A stretch of 64,000 bases of DNA. Origin: Alishewanella jeotgali KCTC 22429 (lineage in GTDB: Bacteria; Pseudomonadota; Gammaproteobacteria; Enterobacterales; Alteromonadaceae). Below the pieces are notes generated by a model, which was not told the DNA's origin, searched no databases, and saw only the letters and a list, made by a program, of their open reading frames with translations. The position numbers and the translations under genes were made by a program. The stretch is taken from positions 1 through 64,000 of the forward strand of contig NZ_AHTH01000045.1 in the NCBI RefSeq assembly GCF_000245735.1, given 5' to 3'. Of this stretch, positions 51,880-61,440 are shown piece after piece; position 1 is the stretch's first letter; the number at the start of each line of letters is the position of its first letter.

Positions 51880-54336
51880 ATGAGGGTGCTAAAATTTGGC
51901 GGGTCATCGCTGGCGTCGGTGGCCAGATTTTCTGAAGTGGCGCAAATTGTGTTGCAGCAGGCAACAACAGAACAAGTCTGTCTGGTGTTATCGGCCCCGC
52001 AGGGGGTAACCAATACGCTGGTCGAATTAACCGATCTGGCCTATCTGGGAGCAGACTTTCAGTCACCGCTAAGCCAGCTTCAGCAGCGCTACCAGCAACT
52101 GTTAGCCGCGGTGCCGGGCGTCAGTGAGGCACGCCGGCAGCAGGTGCAGGCGCTGATCAACAGCCAGATCCAGCAGCTAGGCTGGCAGTTACAGGGCATG
52201 AGTTTATTAAAGTTTTGCCCGGATCATATTAAAGCGCAGATCCTCGGTCTGGGGGAGCAGTTCAGCGTGGCACTGATGACGGCCTTATTAGAGGGGCAAG
52301 GTGCGGATGTGCAGGCGCTGGACTCGGTAAAGCTGGTGAAAAGTCAGGGTGATTTTTTAAATGCCACTGCCGATGTGGCGGCGACAGCAACGGTGATTGA
52401 TGCTGCTATGGCGGCGACACCTGCCAGTATCTATGTGATGGCAGGCTTTGTTTCCAGTAACGCCCAGGGCGAGACGGCCTTACTAGGGCGCAATGGTTCG
52501 GATTATTCCGCCGCCGTCATTGCTGCGGCGATCAAAGCCAGTGCCTGTGAGATCTGGACCGATGTCGATGGCGTCTACAGTGCCGATCCACGGCAGGTGA
52601 AACAAACCCGCTTAATCGATCGTCTGTCTTATGATGAGGCGATGGAGTTATCCTATTTCGGTGCTAAGGTGCTGCATCCGAAAACGATCGGCCCGCTGGC
52701 ACGGGTGCAAATTCCCTGTTATATCAAAAATACCCTTAACCCCAGTGCGCCGGGCACCTGTATCGATGTGGAAGGTGATGGTGAAGCGCTGGTGAAGGGC
52801 ATTTCCAGCCTCGAGCATCTGGCGCTGATTACGGTATCTGGCCCGGGTTTAAAGGGCGTGGTGGGCATGGCCAGCCGGGTATTTGCCGCCATGGCGCGCG
52901 CACAGATTTCAGTAAGCTTAATTACCCAGTCCTCGTCGGAATTTAGCATCAGCTTCTGTGTGCCGCAGCTGCATCTGGTGGCGGCGAAAAAGGCGCTGGA
53001 AGCTGAGTTCGAATTAGAATTGCAAAACAAACTGCTACGGCCATTAGCCATCCAATCCGATATGGCGATTGTCAGCCTGGTCGGCGATGGCATGCGGCAG
53101 CACAGAGGTGTGGCTGCGAAGTTCTTCGCTTCGCTGGCGCAGGCGCGGGTGAACGTAGTAGCCATTGCGCAGGATAGCAGTGAGCGCTCGATCTCTGCGG
53201 TAGTCGAGCAGCGCAGCTGTCAGAATGCGGTTAAGGTCTGCCATGAGAACTTCTTCAGCCATATCCCCAGCATTGATGTGTTTCTGGTTGGTTGCGGGGT
53301 GGTCGGCAGTGAATTACTGGCCCAGATCGAACGGCAACAAGCCTTTTTACAGCAGCGCCAGGTTAAGCTTACCGTATATGGCATTGCCAATAGTAAGCAG
53401 CTGTTATTGGCGAAAGACGGTGTGGATCTGAAAAACTGGCAGCCGGCATTGGCAGAGGCCAATGCACAGTTTTCGCTGGCGGAGTTAAACCGCTTTGTAC
53501 AGGAACAGCATTTAACCAATCCGGTACTGGTCGATTGCACCAGTGCCCAGGCAGTCGCGGACCAGTATGCAGATTTTCTGGCAGCCGGCTTCCATGTCGT
53601 TACGCCAAACAAAAAAGCCAATACCAGCAGCCTGGAGTATTACCATCGCTTGCGTGCTGTTGCCCAGCAGCAACGGCGGCGCTTTTTGTATGAAACTACT
53701 GTCGGTGCTGGTTTACCGGTAATCGATACCCTGCAAGGGCTGCTAAATGCCGGCGATCAGTTGCTGGCCTTTGAAGGTATTCTATCCGGCTCCTTATCCT
53801 ATATCTTTGGCGAGTTGGAAGCCGGAGTGCCGCTGTCGGTGGTGACCGCCAAAGCCCGCGCTATGGGCTTTACAGAGCCTGATCCGCGCGACGACTTATC
53901 TGGCATGGATGTGGCACGCAAGCTGCTGATTATGGCGCGCGAAGCCGGTTTAATGCTGGATCTGAGCGAGGTCGAAGTGGACTCGGTGTTGCCGGCTGGT
54001 TTTGCTGCCGGCGCCAACGTCGAAGACTTTATGGCGCAGCTGCCGCAGTTAGACCAGGCCTTTGCTGAGCGGCTGGCTGCTGCCAAAGCTGAGGGTAAGG
54101 TGCTGCGTTATATCGGCGAGATCCGCGATGGCAAATGTAAGGTCGCGATTAAAGCGCTGGCGGCTGATCATCCGCTGGCCAAAGTAAAAGACGGTGAGAA
54201 TGCGCTGTCGATCCTAAGCCGCTATTATCAGCCGATCCCCTTTGTGCTGCGTGGTTATGGTGCCGGTGCTGCTGTCACTTCTGCCGGGGTCTTTAGCGAT
54301 ATTCTGCGCACCCTGAGCTGGCAGCAGCAGGTATAG
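51880..54336 (+). CDS. thrA: Bifunctional aspartokinase I / homoserine dehydrogenase I
   Basis: Catalyses the first and third steps of threonine synthesis from aspartate. The kinase domain begins VLKFGGSSLAS and includes GRNGSDYSAAVIAAAI and YFGAKVLHPKTI. Central ACT domains (residues about 310-450) bind threonine for feedback control. The dehydrogenase has VFLVGCGVVGSELLAQI, TPNKKANTS and the YETTVGAGLPVIDTLQGLL signature. The ATG with CGAGGAG upstream gives 818 residues against 820 in E. coli; seven codons upstream in frame there is another ATG without support. First structural gene after the attenuator. Confidence 0.97.
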   Translation: MRVLKFGGSSLASVARFSEVAQIVLQQATTEQVCLVLSAPQGVTNTLVELTDLAYLGADFQSPLSQLQQRYQQLLAAVPGVSEARRQQVQALINSQIQQLGWQLQGMSLLKFCPDHIKAQILGLGEQFSVALMTALLEGQGADVQALDSVKLVKSQGDFLNATADVAATATVIDAAMAATPASIYVMAGFVSSNAQGETALLGRNGSDYSAAVIAAAIKASACEIWTDVDGVYSADPRQVKQTRLIDRLSYDEAMELSYFGAKVLHPKTIGPLARVQIPCYIKNTLNPSAPGTCIDVEGDGEALVKGISSLEHLALITVSGPGLKGVVGMASRVFAAMARAQISVSLITQSSSEFSISFCVPQLHLVAAKKALEAEFELELQNKLLRPLAIQSDMAIVSLVGDGMRQHRGVAAKFFASLAQARVNVVAIAQDSSERSISAVVEQRSCQNAVKVCHENFFSHIPSIDVFLVGCGVVGSELLAQIERQQAFLQQRQVKLTVYGIANSKQLLLAKDGVDLKNWQPALAEANAQFSLAELNRFVQEQHLTNPVLVDCTSAQAVADQYADFLAAGFHVVTPNKKANTSSLEYYHRLRAVAQQQRRRFLYETTVGAGLPVIDTLQGLLNAGDQLLAFEGILSGSLSYIFGELEAGVPLSVVTAKARAMGFTEPDPRDDLSGMDVARKLLIMAREAGLMLDLSEVEVDSVLPAGFAAGANVEDFMAQLPQLDQAFAERLAAAKAEGKVLRYIGEIRDGKCKVAIKALAADHPLAKVKDGENALSILSRYYQPIPFVLRGYGAGAAVTSAGVFSDILRTLSWQQQV

Positions 54337-54339
54337 TCT

Positions 54340-55293
54340 ATGCAATCACATTCAACTAAGCGTTATTATGCGCCGGCCTCGACCGGCAATCTCAGCGTCG
54401 GTTTTGACTTGCTGGGCGCCGCCTTTGAACCGGTAGACGGCAGCCTGCTCGGTGATGAGCTGCTGATCCTGGGTGAGGCGGCAGAGCTCAGTTTGCAGCT
54501 AAGTGGCCGCTACGTGCATCAGCTACCGGCGGCAACCGAAGATAATCTGGTGTTTAAAGCCTTTTATGCTTTTGAACAGGCACTGGGTAAACCCTTGCCC
54601 CGGCTGCGCTTGCAGCTTAATAAACAGCTGCCGGTCGGCAGTGGTTTAGGCTCCAGCGCCTGTTCAATCGTCGTGGCTTTTTATGCCTTTAATGACTATT
54701 TCGGTCAGCCGTTTAGCCAGAGTGAACTGCTACAGTTAATGGCGGTGGCTGAGGGCGGGGTCAGTGGCAGTGTGCATTATGATAATGTGGCGCCATCTTA
54801 TTATGGTGGCTTACAGTTGATGTTACCGGATAGTGCGCAAATTTGCCGCAGCTTGCCCTGGTTCGAGCATTGGCGGGTGGTGCTCTGTTATCCGGGGACA
54901 GTACTCTCGACCAAGGCCGCACGCGCTGTCTTGCCACAGCAGTTAAGTTTAACCGACAGTATCGCCTTTGCCGGTATGCTCAGCCGCTTTGTCAGTGCGC
55001 TCTACGCCGGCGATGAGCAGGATGCGGCAGCGGCGTTGCAGGATCGGGTGGCAGAACCGGCCAGGCAAAGTCTGATGCCGGAATTATTGCCCTTGCGTAC
55101 CGCCTTAAGTGAGCAAGGGGTGCTGCACCTGGGGATTTCCGGTGCCGGCCCGACCGTATTTGCACTTTGCCGGGATGATGCGCAGGCCGCCACCACAGCA
55201 GCCTACCTTAATACCCATTATGCCAAGAATCAGGACGCGCTGACTGCCATCTGCCGGTTAGCGCCACAGGGCGCCAGAGCGCTCGCGGAGTAA
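54340..55293 (+). CDS. thrB: Homoserine kinase
   Basis: GHMP-family kinase that phosphorylates homoserine. The start RYYAPASTGNLSVGFDLLGAAFEPVDG and the ATP-binding PVGSGLGSSACSIVVAF loop are diagnostic, as is GISGAGPTVFALC in the C-terminal part. It has 317 residues, about the E. coli length (310). It begins three bases after the thrA stop and ends five bases before thrC, so the three genes are tightly packed. Confidence 0.97.
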   Translation: MQSHSTKRYYAPASTGNLSVGFDLLGAAFEPVDGSLLGDELLILGEAAELSLQLSGRYVHQLPAATEDNLVFKAFYAFEQALGKPLPRLRLQLNKQLPVGSGLGSSACSIVVAFYAFNDYFGQPFSQSELLQLMAVAEGGVSGSVHYDNVAPSYYGGLQLMLPDSAQICRSLPWFEHWRVVLCYPGTVLSTKAARAVLPQQLSLTDSIAFAGMLSRFVSALYAGDEQDAAAALQDRVAEPARQSLMPELLPLRTALSEQGVLHLGISGAGPTVFALCRDDAQAATTAAYLNTHYAKNQDALTAICRLAPQGARALAE

Positions 55294-55298
55294 TAAAG

Positions 55299-56582
55299 AT
55301 GATGTTAACGAATTTAAAAGTCCCAACCGAACAGGTTAGTTTTTTACAGGCAGTACGACAGGGCCTGGGCCAGCAACAAGGCTTATTTTTCCCGACCAGC
55401 TGGCCAAAGCTGGATATTGACGCTTTACTCGCTTTACCGCTGGTAGCACGCAGTACCAAAATTTTATCTGCCTTGATTGGCGATGAGCTAACCGAGGCTG
55501 AAGTCGCTCAGATGGTGAGTGCCGCTTTTACCTTTGCCGCACCATTGGTACCCGTTACGGCGCAGACGTTTTGCCTGGAACTGTTTCATGGCCCGACGCT
55601 GGCGTTTAAAGACTTTGGCGGCCGCTTTATGGCGCAGGCGCTGGCCAAAGCCCAGGGCGGGCGCAAAACCACTATTGTCACGGCCACCTCCGGCGATACC
55701 GGTGCGGCTGTGGCACATGCCTTTTATCAGCAGCCAGGGGTAGAGGTGGTGATCCTGTATCCGAAAGGCAAGATCAGTCTGCTGCAGGAAAAGCTGTTTA
55801 CCACCCTGGGGCAGAATATCACCACGCTGGCGGTGGATGGTGACTTTGACCAGTGTCAGGCGCTGGTTAAGCAAGTTTTTGATCAGCAGGAGCTGGTAAA
55901 AACCTACAATATTAACTCGGCCAACTCGATTAATATCAGTCGTTTATTTGCGCAAATCTGTTATTACTTTGAGGCTATTGCCCAACTGCCGGCCGACCAG
56001 CGCTCACAAGCGGTGATAGCGGTACCCAGCGGTAACTTTGGCAACCTGACCGCAGGTCTGATTGCCAAGGCGCTGGGGCTGCCGATTAAGCGGATGGTCG
56101 CTGCGACGAATCTGAATGATACCGTGCCGCGTTACTGGCAGAGCGGCCAGTGGCAACCCAACAAAACCATTGCCACCTTATCGAATGCGATGGACGTCAG
56201 TGCACCGAATAACTGGCCCAGAGTAGAAGCGCTGTTGGCGCAGGGGGTAGTGAGCCGGACTGATATCGAGGCGGTTAAGGTCGATGAAGATGACACCCAG
56301 CTTGGTATGCGCTTACTGGCGCAAGAGGGCTATCTGAGTGAGCCGCATGCGGCTGTTGCCTATAAGGCGTTAAAACGCAGCTTGCAGCCGGGTGAGGTGG
56401 GGATCTTCCTTGGTACAGCGCATCCGGCTAAGTTTAAAGAGCAGGTAGAGAATATTTTAGGAACACCTATCGCTTTACCGGCGGCTTTGGCAAAATGTGC
56501 CGCTGAGCAAAGTTATAGCCGCGATATTCCGGCCGATTTTGCCACCCTGGAGCAGGTATTACGACAACTGGATAATCGCTGA
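55299..56582 (+). CDS. thrC: Threonine synthase
   Basis: PLP enzyme that converts O-phosphohomoserine to threonine. The PLP lysine is K104 in [10 protein letters not shown]. The phosphate-binding [15 protein letters not shown], the [14 protein letters not shown] segment and the [22 protein letters not shown] motif are typical of the E. coli-type enzyme. Its 427 residues match E. coli ThrC (428). AATAAAG precedes the start; a second ATG immediately follows the first. The stop codon overlaps the ung start by one base (TGATG). Confidence 0.97.
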   Translation: MMLTNLKVPTEQVSFLQAVRQGLGQQQGLFFPTSWPKLDIDALLALPLVARSTKILSALIGDELTEAEVAQMVSAAFTFAAPLVPVTAQTFCLELFHGPTLAFKDFGGRFMAQALAKAQGGRKTTIVTATSGDTGAAVAHAFYQQPGVEVVILYPKGKISLLQEKLFTTLGQNITTLAVDGDFDQCQALVKQVFDQQELVKTYNINSANSINISRLFAQICYYFEAIAQLPADQRSQAVIAVPSGNFGNLTAGLIAKALGLPIKRMVAATNLNDTVPRYWQSGQWQPNKTIATLSNAMDVSAPNNWPRVEALLAQGVVSRTDIEAVKVDEDDTQLGMRLLAQEGYLSEPHAAVAYKALKRSLQPGEVGIFLGTAHPAKFKEQVENILGTPIALPAALAKCAAEQSYSRDIPADFATLEQVLRQLDNR

Positions 56583-57244
56583 TGCAATGGCAGGACCTTC
56601 TTGGCAGTGAAAAGCAACAACCCTACTTTCAGCAAACGCTGACGGCGATCCAGCAGGCACGCGCCGGCGGCCAGGTGATCTATCCGCCGGACAGTGAAAT
56701 CTTTAATGCGTTTAAGCTGACGCCGTTATCTGAGCTGAAGGTGGTGGTGCTGGGGCAGGATCCTTATCATGGCCCGAACCAAGCGCATGGACTCGCGTTT
56801 TCGGTCAGGCCGGGTGTACGGGTGCCGCCTTCGTTGCTGAATATCTACAAGGAGCTGGCGCTGGAATATGCAGACTTTCAAGTGCCGTCACATGGCTACC
56901 TGCAAAGCTGGGCCGAGCAGGGCGTGTTATTGCTGAATACCGTGTTGACGGTGGTGGCAAATGAGCCGAACTCGCATCGCGCCCTGGGCTGGGAGCAATT
57001 TACTGATCAGGTGATCCGACAGATCAGCCAGCACTGCGAGCAATTGGTGTTTTTACTCTGGGGCTCTCATGCGCAGAAGAAAGCGCGGCTAATTGACGCC
57101 AGCCGGCATCATATTCTGCAGGCACCCCATCCATCGCCGTTGTCCGCACATCGCGGCTTTCTGGGCTGTGGTCATTTTTTACAGACTAACAGCCTGCTGC
57201 GCGCCGCCGGCAAAACGCCGGTTAACTGGCACTCAGTGCTTTAA
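56582..57244 (+). CDS. ung: Uracil-DNA glycosylase
   Basis: Removes uracil from DNA at the first step of base-excision repair. The catalytic aspartate is D60 in [18 protein letters not shown], and the leucine-loop/histidine motif is [17 protein letters not shown]. The length of 220 residues is typical of family 1. It is coupled to thrC by a one-base TGATG overlap, so it is likely read as the last gene of the thr operon and possibly influenced by thr attenuation. Confidence 0.97.
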   Translation: MQWQDLLGSEKQQPYFQQTLTAIQQARAGGQVIYPPDSEIFNAFKLTPLSELKVVVLGQDPYHGPNQAHGLAFSVRPGVRVPPSLLNIYKELALEYADFQVPSHGYLQSWAEQGVLLLNTVLTVVANEPNSHRALGWEQFTDQVIRQISQHCEQLVFLLWGSHAQKKARLIDASRHHILQAPHPSPLSAHRGFLGCGHFLQTNSLLRAAGKTPVNWHSVL

Positions 57245-57290
57245 CTGACCGTGTCTTAGCTGATTTAACAGATAACGAAAATGAACAACG

Positions 57291-57322
57291 AAAAGGGCCT
57301 GCAGTTAACTGCAGGCCCTTTT
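57291..57322. terminator. Perfect palindrome terminator between ung and the DUF3545 gene
   Basis: AAAAGGGCCTGCAG and CTGCAGGCCCTTTT form a 14-base-pair stem with the loop TTAA; the whole 32-base site is a perfect palindrome. A-runs and T-runs at its ends make it suitable for termination from both sides, between converging genes. Confidence 0.9.
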
Positions 57323-57324
57323 GT

Positions 57325-57498
57325 TTATAATTCGATATCAATCAGTTCCGGTTCAATGGTCCAATCAATGTCACAAAGCTCTTTTTTGAGCCTTTGGCGT
57401 TCTTTCAATTCCTCAATTTCCCGCCATTTGCGCTTAACGGTGCGGGTTTTCGCCGCCGGACGTTCCAACATGTTCAGTAAGTCTTCGAAGCTTTCCAT
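57325..57498 (-). CDS. DUF3545 family small protein
   Basis: A 57-residue cytosolic protein, highly charged. It begins MESFEDLLNMLERP, then has the basic block KTRTVKRKWREIEELKERQRLKKEL and an acidic tail CDIDWTIEPELIDIEL, the arrangement typical of DUF3545 proteins in Vibrio- and Shewanella-related bacteria. GAGG lies eight bases before the ATG. A 101-codon frame on the opposite strand covers the same bases but has no conserved features or ribosome site. It converges with ung on a shared palindromic terminator. Function unknown; the basic helix could bind nucleic acid. Confidence 0.8.
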   Translation of the reverse strand: MESFEDLLNMLERPAAKTRTVKRKWREIEELKERQRLKKELCDIDWTIEPELIDIEL

Positions 57499-57605
57499 AA
57501 TTACGGCCTCATCTGATTGTTGTTTCTTGTTGTTATTTTCAACAAGTTTCTACCACACTTTGTGTAAAAATAAAACTAAAAAGTGACAGTACGATGACGG
57601 CGCAA

Positions 57606-57633
57606 AAAATAAAGGCTGCCCGCGGGCAGCCTT
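57606..57633 (-). terminator. Terminator after pgi
   Basis: AAGGCTGCCC and GGGCAGCCTT form a ten-base-pair stem with a two-base centre, 18 bases after the pgi stop codon, followed on the minus strand by TATTTTTTG. Confidence 0.85.
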
Positions 57634-57651
57634 GCTGATGCTAAACAGGGT

Positions 57652-59274
57652 TTAGCGGTTTTGTTGGCGGAACAGGGCAATCAACTGCGCTGTTGAACTG
57701 TCGAACTGAGCGTCACCCTGCGCCTTAAGTGCTTGATAAATAGGTGTAGAAAGCTGCTTGCCCAGCTCAACGCCCCATTGGTCAAAGCTATTCAGTTGCC
57801 AGATCGCACCCTGACAGAACACCTTATGTTCATAGAGTGCGATCAAGGCGCCCAGATGATAGGGTGATAACTCATCCAGTAATAAAGTATTACTGGGTTT
57901 ATTACCAGGTGACGCCTTATGCGGGGCTAATTCTGCTGCCGCCTGCGCCGTCATGCCCTGTGCCAGACATTCCTGATAAGCTTCCTGCTCGGTCTTACCC
58001 TGCATCAGCGCCTGGGTTTGCGCAAAGCAATGCGCGGCCAGCCGCTGGTGATGGTCCTGTAGCGGATGCGCGACCTTTAGCGGTAGCAGGAAGTCGGCTG
58101 GGATTTTCAGCTGGCTTTGATGCAATAACTGATGATAAGCATGCTGGCCATTGGTGCCGGCATCACCCCAGATCACCGGGGCGGTGACATCGCTCAATGG
58201 CTGGCCGCGGCGATCGACCGCCTTGCCATTACTTTCCATATCCAGTTGTTGCACATAAGACGGCAGTAAACGCAGATAATGACTATAAGGCAGCAGCGCC
58301 TGCGCCTGACAGCCGAAACCGTTGATATACCAGATGCCCAGTAATGCCAGGATCACTGGCAGGTTTTCGCTAAAGGGCGCGTTAAAGAAATGTTGGTCCA
58401 TGGCGGCGGCACCGGCTAACAGCTGATTAAAACCGTCATTACCAATCATCAGCGCAACCGGTAAGCCAATCGCTGACCAGAGGGAATAACGGCCACCCAC
58501 CCAGTCCCACATCGGCAGGATATGCTGTGGCACAATGCCAAATTCGGCGGCCGCCTGTACATTGGCAGAGGTGGCCCAGAAGTGTCGCGCGATAGCGGCT
58601 TTGTCTGCGCCCTGAGCACTAAACCAGGCGCGCAGCGCTAACGCATTTTGTTTGGTTTCTTCGGTGCCAAAGGATTTTGAAGCAACCACCACCAGTGTCG
58701 TCTCAGGCTGCAGTTGTTTGGTCAGATCGCTGACAATAGCGCCATCGATATTGCCGGCAAAGTGCAGTCGCACCGGACTACAATGATAGGGCGTCAGGGC
58801 TTCCACCGCCATTTGCGGGCCCAGCAGCGAGCCACCAATGCCGACCCAAATCAGATCGGTAATTGGCTTGCCGCTATAACCAAGGTAAGTCCCTTGGTGG
58901 AGCTGGTCGATTAGTGTCGCCATTTGTGCGCGACAGGCGCTAATCGCCGCACCGATATCCTCGCCATTTAGCCGCAGGTCTTGCAAATCTTGCTGCCGCA
59001 GCCGCGTATGCCAGACCGCACGCTGCTCGGTATTATTGATAGCGGCACCGGCTTGCATTTGCTGACACAGCTGGCGGATGCTGCTTTGGGCGGCCAGTTG
59101 CTGCAGGGTTTGCCAGCTGCTGTCGTCCAACAGATTTTTGGAGAAATCCAGCGTGATACCACAAGCTTTGGCACTAAAACGCGCAGCGCGATTTGGCTCA
59201 GCAGCAAATAACTGACGCAGCGGCTGTTGCCGCTCGGCCAATGGCTTTAATAAGGCAGTTAAACTGGCAGTCAT
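57652..59274 (-). CDS. pgi: Glucose-6-phosphate isomerase
   Basis: Interconverts glucose 6-phosphate and fructose 6-phosphate in the cytosol. LIWVGIGGSLLGPQMAVEAL and VVVASKSFGTEETKQNALALRAWF are the sugar-phosphate-binding blocks, DWVGGRYSLWSAIGL is the first PROSITE-type signature and GAIWQLNSFDQWGVELGKQL the second. The length of 540 residues is close to E. coli Pgi (549). It begins 12 bases after talB on the same strand, giving a two-gene operon for sugar-phosphate interconversion. Confidence 0.97.
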   Translation of the reverse strand: MTASLTALLKPLAERQQPLRQLFAAEPNRAARFSAKACGITLDFSKNLLDDSSWQTLQQLAAQSSIRQLCQQMQAGAAINNTEQRAVWHTRLRQQDLQDLRLNGEDIGAAISACRAQMATLIDQLHQGTYLGYSGKPITDLIWVGIGGSLLGPQMAVEALTPYHCSPVRLHFAGNIDGAIVSDLTKQLQPETTLVVVASKSFGTEETKQNALALRAWFSAQGADKAAIARHFWATSANVQAAAEFGIVPQHILPMWDWVGGRYSLWSAIGLPVALMIGNDGFNQLLAGAAAMDQHFFNAPFSENLPVILALLGIWYINGFGCQAQALLPYSHYLRLLPSYVQQLDMESNGKAVDRRGQPLSDVTAPVIWGDAGTNGQHAYHQLLHQSQLKIPADFLLPLKVAHPLQDHHQRLAAHCFAQTQALMQGKTEQEAYQECLAQGMTAQAAAELAPHKASPGNKPSNTLLLDELSPYHLGALIALYEHKVFCQGAIWQLNSFDQWGVELGKQLSTPIYQALKAQGDAQFDSSTAQLIALFRQQNR

Positions 59275-59286
59275 GCGGTGCTCCCG

Positions 59287-60237
59287 TTACAGCTGGCTTT
59301 GGATCAGGCTTTCCAGCTTACGCTGGTCAATGGCAAATTTACGGATCCCGTCTGCCAGTTTTTCGGTCGCCATCGCATCTTCATTCAGTGCCCAGCGGAA
59401 CTGTTGTTCGGTTAACGCCGCCGGTTTGGCCGACGTGACGCCTTGATCTTGCAGTTTCACTGCCAGCTCGCCCTGTTGCTGGCTCAGTTCATCCAGCAGT
59501 GCCGGGCTGATCGTCAGGCGATCGCAACCGGCCAGTGCTAATACTTCGCCAATATTGCGGAAACTAGCGCCCATCACAATAGTACTGTAGCCATGCTGTT
59601 TAAAGAACTGATAGATTTCGCGTACCGACAACACACCCGGATCGGTCTCGGCGGTATAGTCTTGCTTGGTATTGGCTTTGTACCAGTCCAGGATCCGGCC
59701 AACAAAGGGCGAAATCAGATAGACGCCGGCCTCGGCGCAAGCCCGCGCCTGTGCCAGATGGAACAGTAAGGTCAGGTTACACTGAATACCTTCCTGCTCC
59801 AGTACTTTGGCGGCCTGAATGCCTTCCCAGGTCGAGGCGATTTTGATCAGGATCCGGTCGGTGCCAATACCATTTTGTTGATACAGGGCCACCAACTGGC
59901 GCGCCTTGGCGATAGTGGCGGCAGTATCAAAGGATAAACGGGCGTCGACTTCAGTAGACACCCGGCCCGGCACCAGCTTACTGATGGCGGTGCCGACATC
60001 GACGGCGAATTTATCACTGGCTAAGGCCAGTTGCTGCGCCGGGTCCTGACTTTGTGTTTTGGCGTAAGCGATAGCCGCAGTCAGCATCGGTTTAGCAAAA
60101 TCTAACTGGCTGGCATTTAACAACAAAGACGGGTTAGTGGTGGCATCCACTGGCCGGAATTGCTCGATGGCATTCAGGTCGCCACTGTCAACCACCACGG
60201 TGGTGACCGCTTTTAACTGAGTTAATAAATCTTTCAT
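59287..60237 (-). CDS. talB: Transaldolase
   Basis: Transfers dihydroxyacetone units in the non-oxidative pentose phosphate pathway. The Schiff-base lysine is K132 in [32 protein letters not shown], the same residue number as E. coli TalB when the ATG is used. That supports this start over the GTG three codons upstream. [14 protein letters not shown] is the first signature. It has 316 residues against 317 in E. coli. First of the talB-pgi pair; talB also lies near thrABC and yaaA in E. coli. Confidence 0.97.
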   Translation of the reverse strand: MKDLLTQLKAVTTVVVDSGDLNAIEQFRPVDATTNPSLLLNASQLDFAKPMLTAAIAYAKTQSQDPAQQLALASDKFAVDVGTAISKLVPGRVSTEVDARLSFDTAATIAKARQLVALYQQNGIGTDRILIKIASTWEGIQAAKVLEQEGIQCNLTLLFHLAQARACAEAGVYLISPFVGRILDWYKANTKQDYTAETDPGVLSVREIYQFFKQHGYSTIVMGASFRNIGEVLALAGCDRLTISPALLDELSQQQGELAVKLQDQGVTSAKPAALTEQQFRWALNEDAMATEKLADGIRKFAIDQRKLESLIQSQL

Positions 60238-60352
60238 GTTATTCACTTACCATTTTGTTGGTTAATTGAGACTGATTATACGGCTAAACGGCTAAAAGTG
60301 TAGTAATAAAACAACAAATATCGTACTAAGTTCAGCCGATAAGCGGAGTGTT

Positions 60353-60385
60353 AGCCGGTCGACCTGCAGTATAGGTCGACCGGCT
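60353..60385. repeat. Perfect inverted repeat, 13-base-pair stem
   Basis: AGCCGGTCGACCT and AGGTCGACCGGCT are exact reverse complements separated by the seven-base loop GCAGTAT. Neither strand has a T-run after it, so it does not look like an ordinary terminator. Confidence 0.75.
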
Positions 60386-60424
60386 GAACAAAAGATGACA
60401 AGCGGCCGCGCTCAGGCGGCAGTT

Positions 60425-60498
60425 CGCGGCAGGATCCTTTGCATTCGCGCCTGGAACAAGCATAATGGCGCCCTGCGTGATCTGCAAGGGCTGCCGCG
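60425..60498. repeat. Large imperfect stem-loop
   Basis: CGCGGCA (60425-60431) pairs with TGCCGCG (60492-60498); CCTTTGCA (60436-60443) pairs with TGCAAGGG (60483-60490) with one G-T pair; and GCGCC (60447-60451) pairs with GGCGC (60467-60471). Together they would fold this 74-base stretch into one bulged hairpin. Confidence 0.55.
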
Positions 60499-60646
60499 CC
60501 AGTATTAAGGTTAGTCAGTTGTTAGGCTGGCTGAATCGCGGTTTTATCTGACGGCTTGCCGATCGCCAATGCCAGCGCCTGTTAACGTTTGATTTTGGCA
60601 TATCTGATTTTCTGACCTCTGTTTTTAAAGAAAAGGAGCCCCGCTT

Positions 60647-61423
60647 ATGTTGTTGCTGGTATCACCGGCTAAAGATCTCGACCTGACTCCGTCTGCCACA
60701 CCCTTAGCGGTGACTCAGCCAGCGCTGTTAGCCGAGGCCACAGCGCTGGCCGCGATTTGTAAAACCCTGACGCCGGCTGATTTAAGCTCGCTGATGCATA
60801 TCAGTGACAAGCTGGCCGGCTTAAATGCCGCTCGTTTTGCCCAGTGGCAACCGCCTTTTACCCCTGACAATGCTAAAGCCGCGCTCTTTATGTTTAACGG
60901 CGATGTGTATCAGGGACTGGACGCAGCGAGCTTATCTGCGGCCGATCTGAGCTTTGCGCAGCAGCAACTGCGGATCTTAAGCGGCCTCTATGGCGTGCTC
61001 AGGCCACTGGATCTGATGCAGGCCTATCGCTTGGAAATGGGCACCAGCCTGGCGAATCCGGCTGGTAAAGATTTGTATGCGTTCTGGAAAAGCCGCTTAA
61101 CCGCCCATCTGAATAGCGAGCTGGCCGCGCTGAATACCGACACGGTGTTAAATCTGGCGTCGCAGGAATATTTTAAGGCGGTCGATACCAAAGCCCTGCA
61201 GGCGCGGGTGATTAGCCCGGAGTTTAAAGATCTGAAAAATGGTCAGTACAAGATCATCAGCTTTTACGCCAAGAAAGCCCGCGGTTTAATGGCCCGTTAT
61301 GTTATTCAGCAGCGGCTAACGGCTCTGGAGGGTATCCAGGGCTTTAATCTGGCTGGCTATTACTACAGTGCTGAACATTCCCGCCCTGATAAGCCGGTGT
61401 TTTTGCGTGATCTGCCGCAATAA
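60647..61423 (+). CDS. yaaA: Peroxide stress protein YaaA
   Basis: DUF328/UPF0246 protein that in E. coli lowers free intracellular iron and limits DNA damage during peroxide stress. [12 protein letters not shown] at the start, [45 protein letters not shown] and [18 protein letters not shown] are the family's conserved blocks. The length of 258 residues equals E. coli YaaA. AAGGAGCCCC precedes the ATG. In E. coli it is likewise found in the thr-talB neighbourhood. A tandem repeat and a terminator follow. Confidence 0.96.
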   Translation: MLLLVSPAKDLDLTPSATPLAVTQPALLAEATALAAICKTLTPADLSSLMHISDKLAGLNAARFAQWQPPFTPDNAKAALFMFNGDVYQGLDAASLSAADLSFAQQQLRILSGLYGVLRPLDLMQAYRLEMGTSLANPAGKDLYAFWKSRLTAHLNSELAALNTDTVLNLASQEYFKAVDTKALQARVISPEFKDLKNGQYKIISFYAKKARGLMARYVIQQRLTALEGIQGFNLAGYYYSAEHSRPDKPVFLRDLPQ

Positions 61424-61440
61424 CGGCTGATAGCGCTACT

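Larger units (their letters stand above)
60247..60646. other. 400-base non-coding gap between talB and yaaA, with two strong stem-loops
   Basis: The largest gene-free stretch in the window. The upstream ends of two divergent genes supply promoters, but that would not need 400 bases. It contains two separate inverted repeats described below and a 28-codon open frame (60465-60551) that has no ribosome site and overlaps the second stem-loop. I see no tRNA, no transposase remnant and no known riboswitch. A small RNA or a repeated palindromic element are possibilities. Confidence 0.6.

Noticed and set aside
52719-54086. Antisense open frames of 95-148 codons opposite thrA
   Set aside because: Low-complexity Ser/Ala-rich translations typical of shadows of a real gene; no start signals.
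57281-57586. 101-codon plus-strand open frame after ung
   Set aside because: It covers the palindromic terminator and the DUF3545 gene antisense, has low-complexity content and no ribosome site. The minus-strand DUF3545 frame is the better explanation.
60355-60440. Restriction-site-like words (GTCGACCTGCAG, GCGGCCGC, GGATCC) that recall a cloning polylinker
   Set aside because: They are spaced irregularly, form parts of symmetrical hairpins and are embedded in sequence of native character between chromosomal genes. Chance within GC-rich palindromes is more likely than vector contamination.
60465-60551. 28-codon open frame beginning MAPCVICKGC with a CxxC-like cysteine cluster
   Set aside because: No ribosome-binding site, and it coincides with the large stem-loop. 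Too short and unsupported to call a gene.
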